A stretch of 14,851 nt of DNA, from assembly GCA_023424135.1 (NCBI GenBank), contig JAFAEH010000088.1, positions 1 to 14,851 of the forward strand. The letters run 5' to 3'. The notes under the pieces are model-generated. The model worked only from the letters and a program-made list of their open reading frames with translations. It was not told the origin of the DNA and searched no databases. Every line of letters begins with the position of its first letter. The stretch's first letter is position 1. The position numbers and the translations under genes were made by a program. This DNA is from Actinomycetes bacterium. Lineage in GTDB: Bacteria; Actinomycetota; Actinomycetes; Actinomycetales; Cellulomonadaceae. Positions 1 through 6,118 of this stretch are shown here, one piece after another.

Positions 1-9
1 GGCCTGCGC

Positions 10-35
10 GCCGGACGCGCGGAGCAGCGTCCGGC
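10..35. terminator. Hairpin near left edge, possible terminator
   Basis: A perfect 9-bp stem (10-18 with 27-35, GCCGGACGC / GCGTCCGGC) closes an 8-nt loop. There is no T-tract, as is usual for high-GC actinobacterial terminators. It lies about 85 nt beyond the stop of the minus-strand exporter gene, and could instead end a plus-strand gene lying left of the window. The rest of 1-62 shows no coding signal. Confidence 0.4.
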
Positions 36-62
36 CGCGCGGGTCCGGGGGCGCGGAGCCGC

Positions 63-126
63 GGGCCGTGGGGCCGTGGGGCCGTGGGGCCGTGGGGCCG
101 TGGTCAGTGGGGCCGATGGTCAGTGG
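63..126. repeat. 8-bp tandem repeat at the gdx stop codon
   Basis: Five exact copies of GGGCCGTG (63-102) are followed by degenerate 8-mers (GTCAGTGG, GGCCGATG, GTCAGTGG; 103-126). The stop codon of the minus-strand exporter gene (120-122) lies inside the last degenerate unit, so the repeat starts at the end of the gene and runs into its 3' flank. Confidence 0.9.
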
Positions 127-449
127 GTCAGCTTGAGTCCGACGACGCACGCGACGATGCCCAGGATGAGCAGCACCTTCACCAGGCTCGCCGTCTCGGC
201 ACCGGTGAGCATCGCCCACGCCACCGTGAGCGACGCGCCGATGCCGACCCAGACGGCGTACGAGGTACCCGTCGGCAGCTCGCGCATCGCGTACGCGAGC
301 CCGCCCATCGAGCCCAGCAGGGCGACGGCGAACACGACCGTCGGGACGAGGCGGGTGAACCCCTCCGAGCGCCCGAGGGCCGTGGCCCAGACGGCCTCCA
401 GCACACCCGACACGACGAGCACGACCCAGGCAAGGGTGGACGCGGGCAC
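120..449 (-). CDS. gdx: Gdx/SugE-type SMR guanidinium exporter
   Basis: This is a 109-aa, four-helix inner-membrane protein of the small multidrug resistance family, which works as a dual-topology dimer coupling proton entry to cation export. The central acidic residue is Glu18 in VLEAVWA, and the Gdx-like pattern continues with Trp21, LPTGTSYAVWVGIG (Trp67) and the ending GLKLTH. These match the SugE/Gdx branch, known to export guanidinium, better than EmrE-type polyspecific pumps. The start is the GTG at 449, because a GGAGGT Shine-Dalgarno (454-459) sits 4 nt upstream. An upstream in-frame ATG at 548 would place Arg-rich, non-family residues before helix 1 and would translate through the riboswitch. 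Length is normal for the family. A guanidine-III aptamer directly upstream independently supports the substrate. The gene is divergent from the ABC exporter. Confidence 0.92.
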   Translation of the reverse strand: MPASTLAWVVLVVSGVLEAVWATALGRSEGFTRLVPTVVFAVALLGSMGGLAYAMRELPTGTSYAVWVGIGASLTVAWAMLTGAETASLVKVLLILGIVACVVGLKLTH

Positions 450-453
450 GGTG

Positions 454-459
454 ACCTCC
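454..459 (-). promoter_or_regulatory. gdx ribosome binding site
   Basis: GGAGGT on the minus strand, 4 nt before the GTG at 449. It decides the start and lies 6 nt beyond the 3' pseudoknot strand of the guanidine-III aptamer, close enough for ligand-dependent folding to control ribosome access. Confidence 0.8.
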
Positions 460-465
460 GGTGGT

Positions 466-506
466 CGCCGTCTTGTCGCCCTCCGGGTACGGCGCCGCTC
501 GTCCGG
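466..506 (-). ncRNA. Guanidine-III (ykkC-III) riboswitch
   Basis: On the minus strand this 41-nt stretch contains, in order, CCGGACGAG (506-498), CGCCGT (494-489), ACCCGG (488-483), and ACAAGACGGCG (476-466). It closely matches my recollection of the Thermobifida fusca guanidine-III aptamer, differing only in short loops. The class-defining double pseudoknot can be drawn: CCGG 506-503 with CCGG 486-483, and CGCCGT 494-489 with ACGGCG 471-466. It lies directly before the Shine-Dalgarno of a Gdx exporter, the standard context for this class. The likely action is translational: guanidinium stabilises the fold and frees the ribosome binding site. No terminator is visible between aptamer and start. 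Confidence 0.93.
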
Positions 507-722
507 GAACCCGCGCGGAGAGGAGCAGGCCCATGCCCATGCTCGCACGCCCGCCGCGACGGGTCACGCCCTGGTGCGGTGGGCGTCGTCACCATGCCCG
601 TGCGGCCGGCGGACGCCGCGGGCGGCGGCACCAGGCGACGGGTGCCGCCCGCGCTCCGGGTACGTCAGTTCGCCCGGGAGCGCGCTTTCCACCGGGGTGC
701 GGCGCGGGCGAGGATGGAACGC

Positions 723-2492
723 GTGACCTCCCCCGCCTCGCGGTGCGCACCCGTGGACGTCGACGGCCGCCACCCCGTCCGTTCGGTCTTCCGGCTGCTC
801 GGCATGCACCGCCGTCGTGTCGGCACCGCCGCGCTGTTCTTCGCGCTGAAGGACACCCCGCTGTGGCTCATGCCCGTCATCACGGCGCGCGTCATCGACG
901 TCGTCGTCGACGGCGGGCCCCTGCGTGAGCTGTGGCTGTGGGCCGCCGTCGCACTCGTCGCGCTGCTGCAGAACTACCCGAACCACGTCATGTACACGAA
1001 GCTGTTCATGGGTGCCGTCCGGCAGATCGGCGCGGACCTGCGCAACGCGCTCGCCGCCCGGCTGCAGAGCCTGTCGATCGGGTTCCACTCACGCGTGTCG
1101 TCGTCGATCGTCCAGACCAAGGTCGTGCGCGACGTCGAGAACGTCGAGCTCATGCTGCAGCAGGTCACCCACCCGGTGCTGTCCTCGACGATGGTCGTCA
1201 CCGGCGCCGTCGTGATGACCGCGACCACCGTCCCCCAGTTCCTGCCCGTGTACGCGCTGACCATCCCCCTCGCCGTCCTGCTGCGGTACGTCCTCGCGCG
1301 CCGCTCCCGCCGGTACAACGAGGCGTTCCGCCGGCAGGTCGAGCACTTCTCCGCACGGGTCGGCGAGATGGCCACGCTCATGCCCATCACCCGCGCGCAC
1401 GGCCTCGAGGAGACCGCCCGGGCCCGCGTCGCCGAGGGCGCCGAGGGGGTCCGGACCTCGGGGTACGAGCTCGACGTGCTCAACGGCCGGTTCGCGTCGC
1501 TGTCCTGGGTGGGATTGCAGCTGCTCGGCGTGCTCTGCCTGGTGTCCGCCGCGTGGGTGTCGATCACCGGGTTCGTCGCGATCACGCCCGGCGAGGTCGT
1601 GCTGCTCTCGTCGTACTTCGCGCTCATCACCGGCGGCGTGACGCAGGTCCTCATGCTGATCCCGGTCGCCGCCCGCGGCACCGAGTCCGTGCGGTCGATC
1701 GCCGAGGTGCTCACCGAGCCCGACCTCGAGGAGAACGAGGGCAAGGCGCGCGTCCCCGCCGTCGGGGGTCGCCTGCGCTTCGACCACGTCGGCTACCGCT
1801 ACCCCGACGCCGCAGACCCCGCCCTCGTCGACGTCGACCTCGAGATCGCCGCCGGCGAGACCGTCGCGTTCGTGGGCCCGTCCGGGTCCGGCAAGTCGAC
1901 CGTGCTCAACCTGGCCCTGGGCTTCCTGCGCCCGACGAGCGGGCGCCTGCTCGTCGACGGCGTCGACGCGGCGACGCTCGACCTGCGCACGTTCCGCCGG
2001 CACGTGTCCGTCGTCCCGCAGGAGTCCGTGCTGTTCGAGGGATCCATCCGCGACAACGTCACCTACGGGCTCGGCGACGTGCCCGACGCGCGCGTGCGCG
2101 CCGCACTCGAGGACGCCAACGCGGCCGGGATCGTCGACGCGCTGCCCGACGGCTGGCACACGGTCGTCGGCGAGCGCGGCGCACGGCTGTCCGGCGGTCA
2201 GCGACAGCGCATCGCGATCGCCCGCGCGCTCGTGCGTGACCCCCGCGTGCTGCTGCTCGACGAGGCGACATCGGCGCTCGACCCCGAGTCCGAGGCGCTG
2301 GTCCGCGACGCGCTCGAACGGCTGATGCGCGGCCGCACGACCCTCGTCGTCGCGCACCGCCTGTCGACCGTGCGGGACGCCGACCGCATCGTCGTGCTCG
2401 ACCACGGCCGCATCGCCGAGATCGGCACGCACGACCAGCTCGTGGCCGCCGACGGCCGCTACGCCCGTCTGGAACGCGCCCAACGGGTCTGA
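723..2492 (+). CDS. Half-size ABC exporter (ABCB/MsbA-like)
   Basis: This 589-aa protein has an N-terminal six-helix transmembrane domain fused to a C-terminal nucleotide-binding domain, the type I exporter layout that works as a dimer in the membrane. All ATPase motifs are intact: Walker A GPSGSGKST (from about residue 385), Q-loop region VVPQESVLFEGS, signature LSGGQ (from about 489), Walker B VLLLDEATSALD (catalytic Glu514) and H-loop His545. Length is typical. I chose the GTG at 723, which has GAGG about 9 nt upstream. The in-frame ATG at 714 adds three residues but abuts the same GAGG with no room for a Shine-Dalgarno spacing. The substrate cannot be told from sequence (drug, lipid or peptide). 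It is divergent from gdx with 273 bp between them. A hairpin-forming repeat begins at the stop codon. Confidence 0.9.
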   Translation: MTSPASRCAPVDVDGRHPVRSVFRLLGMHRRRVGTAALFFALKDTPLWLMPVITARVIDVVVDGGPLRELWLWAAVALVALLQNYPNHVMYTKLFMGAVRQIGADLRNALAARLQSLSIGFHSRVSSSIVQTKVVRDVENVELMLQQVTHPVLSSTMVVTGAVVMTATTVPQFLPVYALTIPLAVLLRYVLARRSRRYNEAFRRQVEHFSARVGEMATLMPITRAHGLEETARARVAEGAEGVRTSGYELDVLNGRFASLSWVGLQLLGVLCLVSAAWVSITGFVAITPGEVVLLSSYFALITGGVTQVLMLIPVAARGTESVRSIAEVLTEPDLEENEGKARVPAVGGRLRFDHVGYRYPDAADPALVDVDLEIAAGETVAFVGPSGSGKSTVLNLALGFLRPTSGRLLVDGVDAATLDLRTFRRHVSVVPQESVLFEGSIRDNVTYGLGDVPDARVRAALEDANAAGIVDALPDGWHTVVGERGARLSGGQRQRIAIARALVRDPRVLLLDEATSALDPESEALVRDALERLMRGRTTLVVAHRLSTVRDADRIVVLDHGRIAEIGTHDQLVAADGRYARLERAQRV

Positions 2493-2558
2493 CCTGCCGT
2501 GCGGGTCAGACCTGCCGTGCGGGTCCGACCTGCCGTGCGGGTCCGACCTGCCGTGCGA
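2491..2558 (+). repeat. 18-bp tandem repeat of hairpins after ABC gene
   Basis: Three units of GACCTGCCGTGCGGGTC plus A or C (2491-2508, 2509-2526, 2527-2544) and a truncated fourth copy begin in the ABC exporter stop codon. Each intact unit folds on the plus strand into a 7-bp stem (GACCUGC / GCGGGUC, one U-G pair) with a CGU triloop. The minus-strand transcript would have an A-C mismatch at the wobble position. This fits tandem terminators or mRNA 3' stabilisers for the ABC gene. The remainder of the 154-bp convergent spacer has only the hairpin at 2618-2634. Confidence 0.85.
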
Positions 2559-2617
2559 ACGTGCTGCGGCGGCCACCGGGTGACAGGGCCGCGTCCCGCG
2601 ATGGACGTCGGCCCGGG

Positions 2618-2634
2618 GGACGGCGACGCCGTCC
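2618..2634 (-). terminator. Candidate terminator of the NUDIX gene
   Basis: A 7-bp perfect stem with a 3-nt loop (GGACGGC-GAC-GCCGTCC) lies 13 nt past the NUDIX stop on the minus strand. There is no U-tract. It may act bidirectionally, because the ABC exporter converges from the left. Confidence 0.5.
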
Positions 2635-2646
2635 GCCCGGCCACGG

Positions 2647-3198
2647 TCAGGCGAGGCGACCCAGGTGGAGGGCAGCGAGCGCGAGGGCGGCGACGGTCTC
2701 GCCGTCCCTGATCCGCCCCGTGCGGACCAGGGCGAGCACCTCCGCGAACGGGAGCGTCTGCACCGCGCTGATGCCCTCGGCGGCCTGCTCGTGCGCGGTC
2801 GCCTCCGCGTCGTCGACGGGCGACAGCCCTCGCGCCACGAACACGTGCTCGACGGCGCGCGCGACGCCGTTGAGCGCCTCGGTCGTCCCCACGTGCGTCC
2901 AGTCCTGCGCGGTCAGCCCCGCCTCCTCGGCCAGCTCGCGACGGGCCGCGACCAGCGGGTCCTGGCCGTCCGTGCCGCCCGCGGGGACCTCGATCGATCC
3001 CGGGCCCGTCGTGTACCGGTCGGTCGTGACGAGCACGACCTCGTCCGCGTCGGTCAGCGCGACGACGAACACCGAGTCCCGCAGCTCGACGACCCCGTAC
3101 AGCGCGGACCGCCCGTCGGGGGCGATGGCGTCGTCCTCCCGCACCGTGATCCACGGGTTCTCGTACACCACCCGCGACGACCGGGTCCGCCACCCCAT
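2647..3198 (-). CDS. NUDIX hydrolase, ADP-ribose pyrophosphatase-like
   Basis: This is a 183-aa cytosolic protein that probably hydrolyses a nucleoside diphosphate linked to another moiety. The NUDIX core is RELAEEAGL at residues 87-95, with metal-binding Glu88, Glu91 and Glu92. It is preceded by EVPAG (70-74), as in ADP-ribose/NDP-sugar pyrophosphatases. Two deviations are visible: the loop after PAG is one residue shorter than in typical relatives, and the conserved upstream Glu of the box is Gln79. The N-terminus (RTRSSRVVYENPWITVRED) is typical of this actinobacterial subgroup. I chose the ATG at 3198. An in-frame GTG at 3207 adds three residues, but the AGGGTGG before the ATG is then the better ribosome binding site. 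Substrate is not predictable. Confidence 0.87.
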   Translation of the reverse strand: MGWRTRSSRVVYENPWITVREDDAIAPDGRSALYGVVELRDSVFVVALTDADEVVLVTTDRYTTGPGSIEVPAGGTDGQDPLVAARRELAEEAGLTAQDWTHVGTTEALNGVARAVEHVFVARGLSPVDDAEATAHEQAAEGISAVQTLPFAEVLALVRTGRIRDGETVAALALAALHLGRLA

Positions 3199-3253
3199 GC
3201 CGGCCACCCTACGACGTCGTCGACCCGCAGCAGGCGCCGTCCGGCGACCGGCA

Positions 3254-3357
3254 CACCGTGCTCAGCGCGCGAGTGCACGAGCCCCGTCAGGACGCCCGTG
3301 CGTCGAGCGGCGCACCGTGCTCAGCGCGCGAGTGCACGAGCGGCCGTCAGGACGACG
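3254..3357. repeat. 59-bp-period duplication of a gene's 3' end
   Basis: A 28-bp segment beginning CACCGTGCTCAGCGCGCGAG is identical at 3254-3281 and 3313-3340, and similarity continues for about 16 bp (CCGTCAGGACG). The right copy holds the stop codon (3321-3323) and last codons of the DUF4126-like gene. The left copy is a non-coding duplicate in the 122-bp spacer to the NUDIX gene. Each copy can form a short CGTGC/GCACG hairpin. Confidence 0.88.
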
Positions 3358-3776
3358 GCGTCCTCGACGAGCGCCGCCCGCACGTCGGGACGCAGCACGT
3401 CCGGCCCGTCGTCCGCCGCCCACTGCCGCCACGACGCACCGACGACCGATCCCGCGAACGCACCCGCCCCTCCGGCGAGCGCTGCGACCACGACGACCCC
3501 CGGACGGTCGCGGTGGACGAGCGCGAGCGCGGCTGCACCGACGACGCCGGCCAGGAGCCGTCCGGCGATCTGCGGTGCCGCGAGCCTGCTCGGCGTGGAC
3601 GGGAGCTTGTCCCCGACGACCTCACCGAGCACGGCGAGCCCTGTCAGCACGCGTGCGACGCGGGCTCCGGGCCCGTCGTGGCCGCGGGTCGCCGCCTGCA
3701 CCGGCACGGCGAGCGCGACCGAGGACCTCCCGCCCGCGGCAAGTCCGAGCACGGCGGAACGCACGAGAGCACCCAT
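3321..3776 (-). CDS. DUF4126-like small membrane protein
   Basis: This 151-aa protein is rich in Ala, Gly and Val, with roughly four hydrophobic stretches: about residues 5-28, 41-54, 71-87 and 92-112. The pattern of an N-terminal GLAAGGRSSVALAV, then LGEVVGDKLPSTPSR and a glycine-rich alanine helix resembles DUF4126 membrane proteins of actinobacteria, whose function is unknown. The assignment rests on recalled family appearance. The ATG at 3776 is the only good start. Its ribosome binding site is weak (only a GAG-like match). It lies 122 bp upstream of the NUDIX gene on the same strand, and its last codons are inside the duplication at 3254-3357. Confidence 0.7.
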   Translation of the reverse strand: MGALVRSAVLGLAAGGRSSVALAVPVQAATRGHDGPGARVARVLTGLAVLGEVVGDKLPSTPSRLAAPQIAGRLLAGVVGAAALALVHRDRPGVVVVAALAGGAGAFAGSVVGASWRQWAADDGPDVLRPDVRAALVEDAVVLTAARALAR

Positions 3777-3849
3777 GTCTCGTGTCTACCGTGCCGCGGC
3801 ATACCCGGCACGCGGAGCCCCGTCGGTGCGATGCCCGGTAGGAGGCGAC

Positions 3850-3902
3850 GCGGAGTGTGCGGGGTTGGGGACATCAGGCGTCCCCAACCCCGCACACTCC
3901 GC
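3850..3902. repeat. 23-bp perfect inverted repeat (long hairpin)
   Basis: Arms 3850-3872 and 3880-3902 are perfectly complementary over 23 bp (outer GCGGAGTGTGCGGG, inner GTTGGGGAC) around a 7-nt loop ATCAGGC. No T-tract follows on either strand. It sits 74 bp upstream of the start of the DUF4126-like gene and 334 bp before the next plus-strand gene, so neither neighbouring gene ends here. It may be a dispersed REP-like element or an orphan bidirectional terminator. Confidence 0.9.
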
Positions 3903-3958
3903 CGTGGCCGAGTCGTCAGGACGGACGAGCGGGACGGCGTGGCGCACGGAGCACGGGC

Positions 3959-4083
3959 GGCGAGGGCACGGTGCGACGAGGGCACGGTGCGACGAGGGCA
4001 CCGGTCGACGAGCACAAGGTGCGACGAGGGCACCGGTCGACGAGGGGCACGGTGACGAGGGGCATGGTGACGAGGGGCACGGT
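3959..4083. repeat. Decayed 15-17 bp minisatellite, about 8 copies
   Basis: Variants of GCGACGAGGGCACGGT repeat about eight times: approximately 3959-3972, 3973-3988, 3989-4005, 4006-4020, 4021-4037, 4038-4053, 4054-4068 and 4069-4083. Units vary by 1-2 bp indels (CACGGT or CACCGGT; GAGGG or GAGGGG), so reading frame is not preserved. The whole 3777-4236 stretch otherwise contains only the 23-bp hairpin and no credible gene. The last part should hold the promoter of the gene at 4237, which I cannot pinpoint. Confidence 0.88.
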
Positions 4084-4236
4084 GCGCCGGCCGGTGGTCG
4101 ACGGGCTGCTGGTCCGCACGGGTGGTGCGTAGGCGCCGGCAGCCGTTCGACGTGCGGGAGCAGCGGGTCGGCACCAGACTCGCCACCCAGGCCGGGTCGA
4201 CGTCGACCCGCACGACACGCACGACGAAGGAGAGAC

Positions 4237-4464
4237 ATGGGCATCGGTGGCGGTATCGCACTCCTGGTGATCGGGGCGATCCTCTCGTTCGGCGTCTCGG
4301 ACCGGCTCGAGGGCGTCGACCTCACGGTCATCGGCTACATCTGCATGGGCGCGGGTGTCCTGGCGCTGATCCTCACGATCGCGCTGAACTCGCAGCGCAC
4401 GAACACCACGCACCGCCAGGTCGTCGAGCACCGCGAGGAGCCCCCGGCGCCGCCGACCGCCTGA
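4237..4464 (+). CDS. Small two-helix membrane protein, DUF6458-like
   Basis: This 75-aa protein has two predicted membrane helices (about residues 4-20 and 29-51) joined by a short DRLEGVDLT loop, followed by a polar tail ending in Pro-rich EEPPAPPTA. The start MGIGGGIALLVIGAILSF and the D/GVDLxVIG linker resemble DUF6458 proteins common in actinobacteria; function unknown. The ATG at 4237 is supported by AAGGAGAG at 4227-4234. It is followed 114 bp later by the protease gene on the same strand, but the gap contains a dyad and a promoter-like hexamer, so co-transcription is uncertain. Confidence 0.8.
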   Translation: MGIGGGIALLVIGAILSFGVSDRLEGVDLTVIGYICMGAGVLALILTIALNSQRTNTTHRQVVEHREEPPAPPTA

Positions 4465-4506
4465 GCGGCCACCCCCGCGTCCGCGGCCTGCCCACACCGG
4501 TGGCGA

Positions 4507-4528
4507 TGTCGGACGTACCCGACACAAT
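4507..4528 (+). promoter_or_regulatory. Possible operator/promoter of the protease gene
   Basis: TGTCGG (4507-4512) and CCGACA (4519-4524) form a 6-bp dyad with 6-nt spacing. It overlaps CACAAT (4523-4528), one of the few AT-rich hexamers here and a plausible -10, 51 nt upstream of the ATG. A second 7-bp hairpin (4537-4554) lies in the leader. No convincing -35 is visible. Weak inference only. Confidence 0.3.
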
Positions 4529-4578
4529 GGGCGCGCCGCCCGGTGCCCCGGGCGTGCACCACGGTCGAAGGGGGACGC

Positions 4579-5583
4579 ATGGACCGCGACGAGGCACGCG
4601 AGGCGAAGGCGCACGCGGCGGCGGTGGCCCGCACGCTGTCGGAACGGACGGTGCGCCCGTCGACGGCGTCGGCGCCGGCCGCGCCGCTCGCGGTCGGGCT
4701 GGCGCCGCGGGAGGACGGCGGGTACGCGGTCGCGCTGCGGTACCGCCTCGGGCTGCCCCGCGTGCGCAGCATCGCGCGCAAGGTCGCGGCGGAGATCGGC
4801 GAGGTCGGGACGACGGTCGACGTGCGCCGCACCGGACGGGTCCGCGCCCAGGCGCGCGCTCCCGTCCCGGGCCCGCGTCCACCCGTCGTCACCGCACAGG
4901 CCGTCGGCGAGACCGGACGGGCCCGCCCGCTGCGGCCCGGGGTCTCGATCGCGCACGTCGACGTCACCGCGGGCACGCTCGGGGCGTTCGTGCTGGTCGG
5001 GGGCGTGCTGCACGCGTTGTCGAACTACCACGTGCTGGCCGGCTCACCGACGGCGCGCACGGGGGACCTGATCCTGCAGCCCGGCCCCGCCGACGGGGGA
5101 CGCGCACCGGCCGACCGCGTCGGGACCCTCGCGTCGGTCGTCGCGCTCGCCCCCGGGCGCACCGCCACCGTCGACGCCGCGCTGGCGCTGCTCGACGACA
5201 GCGACGTGGACGCCACGTACCCCGTCGGTGCGGTCACGGCGACGGCACGCGCGCTCGGTGGGGAGAGCGTGGGCAAGATCGGCCGGACGACGTCGGTCAC
5301 GGCGGGCCGTGTGACCGCGATCGAGCTCGACGACGTGGTCGTCGGGTACGGCGACGAGCTGGGCAACCTGCGTTTCGACGACCAGATCGAGGTCGAGGGC
5401 GTCGGCACGGGACCCTTCTCGCGCGGCGGCGACTCCGGGTCGCTCGTCTACCGCGAGGACGGCGTCGCGCTCGGGCTGCTCTTTGCCGGTTCGGAGACCG
5501 GGGGCGAGAATGGTCGTGGGCTGACGTACGTCAACCCCATCGACGCGGTCCTCGGGGCGCTCGACGCGACGCTGCTCGCCTGA
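4579..5583 (+). CDS. Chymotrypsin-fold serine protease, Nal1-like, no signal peptide
   Basis: This 334-aa protein has two parts. Residues 1-90 form an N-terminal domain starting DRDEAREAK, with a core AVGLAPREDGGYAVALRYR and a closing TVDVRRTGRV. Residues about 118-334 form a trypsin/chymotrypsin-like domain with a full triad: His151 in SNYHVLA, Asp199 in TVDAALALLD and Ser286 in GGDSGSLVY. Supporting patterns are GDLILQPGPADGG, VGKIGRTTSVTAG and LLFAGSETGG with a closing PIDAVL. This layout matches bacterial trypsin-like proteins related to plant NAL1, which often carry an N-terminal GVG-type domain. No signal peptide or helix is seen, so it probably acts in the cytoplasm; the substrate is unknown. 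The ATG at 4579 follows GAAGGGGGAC. The in-frame ATG at 4543 adds 12 residues without a better ribosome binding site. The 75-aa gene 47 bp downstream repeats its N-domain. Confidence 0.82.
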   Translation: MDRDEAREAKAHAAAVARTLSERTVRPSTASAPAAPLAVGLAPREDGGYAVALRYRLGLPRVRSIARKVAAEIGEVGTTVDVRRTGRVRAQARAPVPGPRPPVVTAQAVGETGRARPLRPGVSIAHVDVTAGTLGAFVLVGGVLHALSNYHVLAGSPTARTGDLILQPGPADGGRAPADRVGTLASVVALAPGRTATVDAALALLDDSDVDATYPVGAVTATARALGGESVGKIGRTTSVTAGRVTAIELDDVVVGYGDELGNLRFDDQIEVEGVGTGPFSRGGDSGSLVYREDGVALGLLFAGSETGGENGRGLTYVNPIDAVLGALDATLLA

Positions 5584-5630
5584 CAGCGCGGGACGGCACG
5601 GCGCACCGGGTCCGCAGGGAGAGGTGTGCC

Positions 5631-5858
5631 GTGGCCGACCTCGACGAGGCCCGACGGGCCAAGGAGGAGCTCAAGGCGGCGCTCGACGGGCGCGCCGGCG
5701 TCTGCGGCGTCGGGATCGCCCCCGACGCCGACGGGTATGGCGTGCTGGTGCGGGTCCAGGAGGACGCCGTCGCCGCCCGCCGGCAGGACGTGCCCACGAG
5801 CGTGCGCGGCGTCAGCGTGCACGTGCGTTCGACCGGCCCGATCTCCGCCCAGCACTGA
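5631..5858 (+). CDS. Stand-alone copy of the protease N-terminal domain
   Basis: This 75-aa soluble protein aligns along its whole length with residues 1-90 of the upstream protease. Shared features are the start LDEARRAK (DEAREAK in the protease), GVGIAPDADGYGVLVRV (AVGLAPREDGGYAVALRY) and the end VHVRSTGPISAQ (VDVRRTGRVRAQ). It lacks the linker and the catalytic domain. The GTG at 5631 is preceded by AGGGAGAGG (5616-5624) at good spacing. It starts 47 bp after the protease stop, most likely in one operon. By position it could be an inhibitor, a folding partner or a competitor for the N-domain's ligand; none of these is shown by sequence. It could also be a duplication remnant, but the intact frame, good ribosome binding site and conserved core argue against decay. 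Confidence 0.75.
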   Translation: MADLDEARRAKEELKAALDGRAGVCGVGIAPDADGYGVLVRVQEDAVAARRQDVPTSVRGVSVHVRSTGPISAQH

Positions 5859-5991
5859 CGCCGGGCGCCCACCGCACCCGCGCTCGCCGCTCCACGAACC
5901 CGGCGCGCCGTCCCGCCGGCGACACCCCGCCGGCATCGCCGGCAACGCCCCGTCGGCGACGCCCCGCCGGTATCGGCGCACCCGGTCACGC

Positions 5992-6029
5992 CGACGCGCC
6001 CGGCCCCGTCGAGGGAGCCGGGCGCGTCG
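5992..6029 (+). terminator. Terminator hairpin after the protease operon
   Basis: A 13-bp perfect stem (5992-6004 with 6017-6029, CGACGCGCCCGGC / GCCGGGCGCGTCG) encloses a 12-nt loop, 134 nt past the stop of the 75-aa gene and 110 nt past LPMO 1 on the other strand. It is GC-rich without a U-tract and may be bidirectional. The region 5859-5991 is full of short GCCGGC repeats but has no other strong hairpin or gene. Confidence 0.6.
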
Positions 6030-6067
6030 CCGCAGGGCGTCCGTCCGTCGTCACGCGATCACCGCCG

Positions 6068-6098
6068 GACGTCGGCGGGCGTCGAACCCGCCGACGTC
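6068..6098 (-). terminator. Terminator hairpin of LPMO 1
   Basis: A 12-bp perfect stem (6068-6079 with 6087-6098, core ACGTCGGCGGG / CCCGCCGACGT) with a 7-nt loop lies 40 nt beyond the LPMO 1 stop on the minus strand. Confidence 0.65.
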
Positions 6099-6118
6099 GG
6101 CCGGTCGGCGCGGACCTG

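Noticed and set aside
640..690. Second guanidine-III aptamer, suggested by a repeat of CTCCGGGTAC at 654-663
   Set aside because: Only the ACCCGG strand is shared; neither CGCCGT nor ACGGCG partners are present, so the pseudoknot cannot form.
932..2576. Long open frames on both strands overlapping the ABC exporter (for example 932-2239 plus, 1089-2576 minus)
   Set aside because: Arg/Pro/His-rich or low-complexity translations with no motifs; they are high-GC shadow frames of a gene with all ABC motifs.
3777..4236. A gene in the 460-bp gap before the small membrane protein
   Set aside because: Frames there are short, repeat-derived and without ribosome binding sites or motifs.
2665..4464. 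A 599-codon plus-strand frame spanning the NUDIX gene, hairpin, minisatellite and small membrane gene
   Set aside because: It reads through antisense genes and repeats and has no domain; only its last 75 codons, from the ATG at 4237 with a good ribosome binding site, are real.
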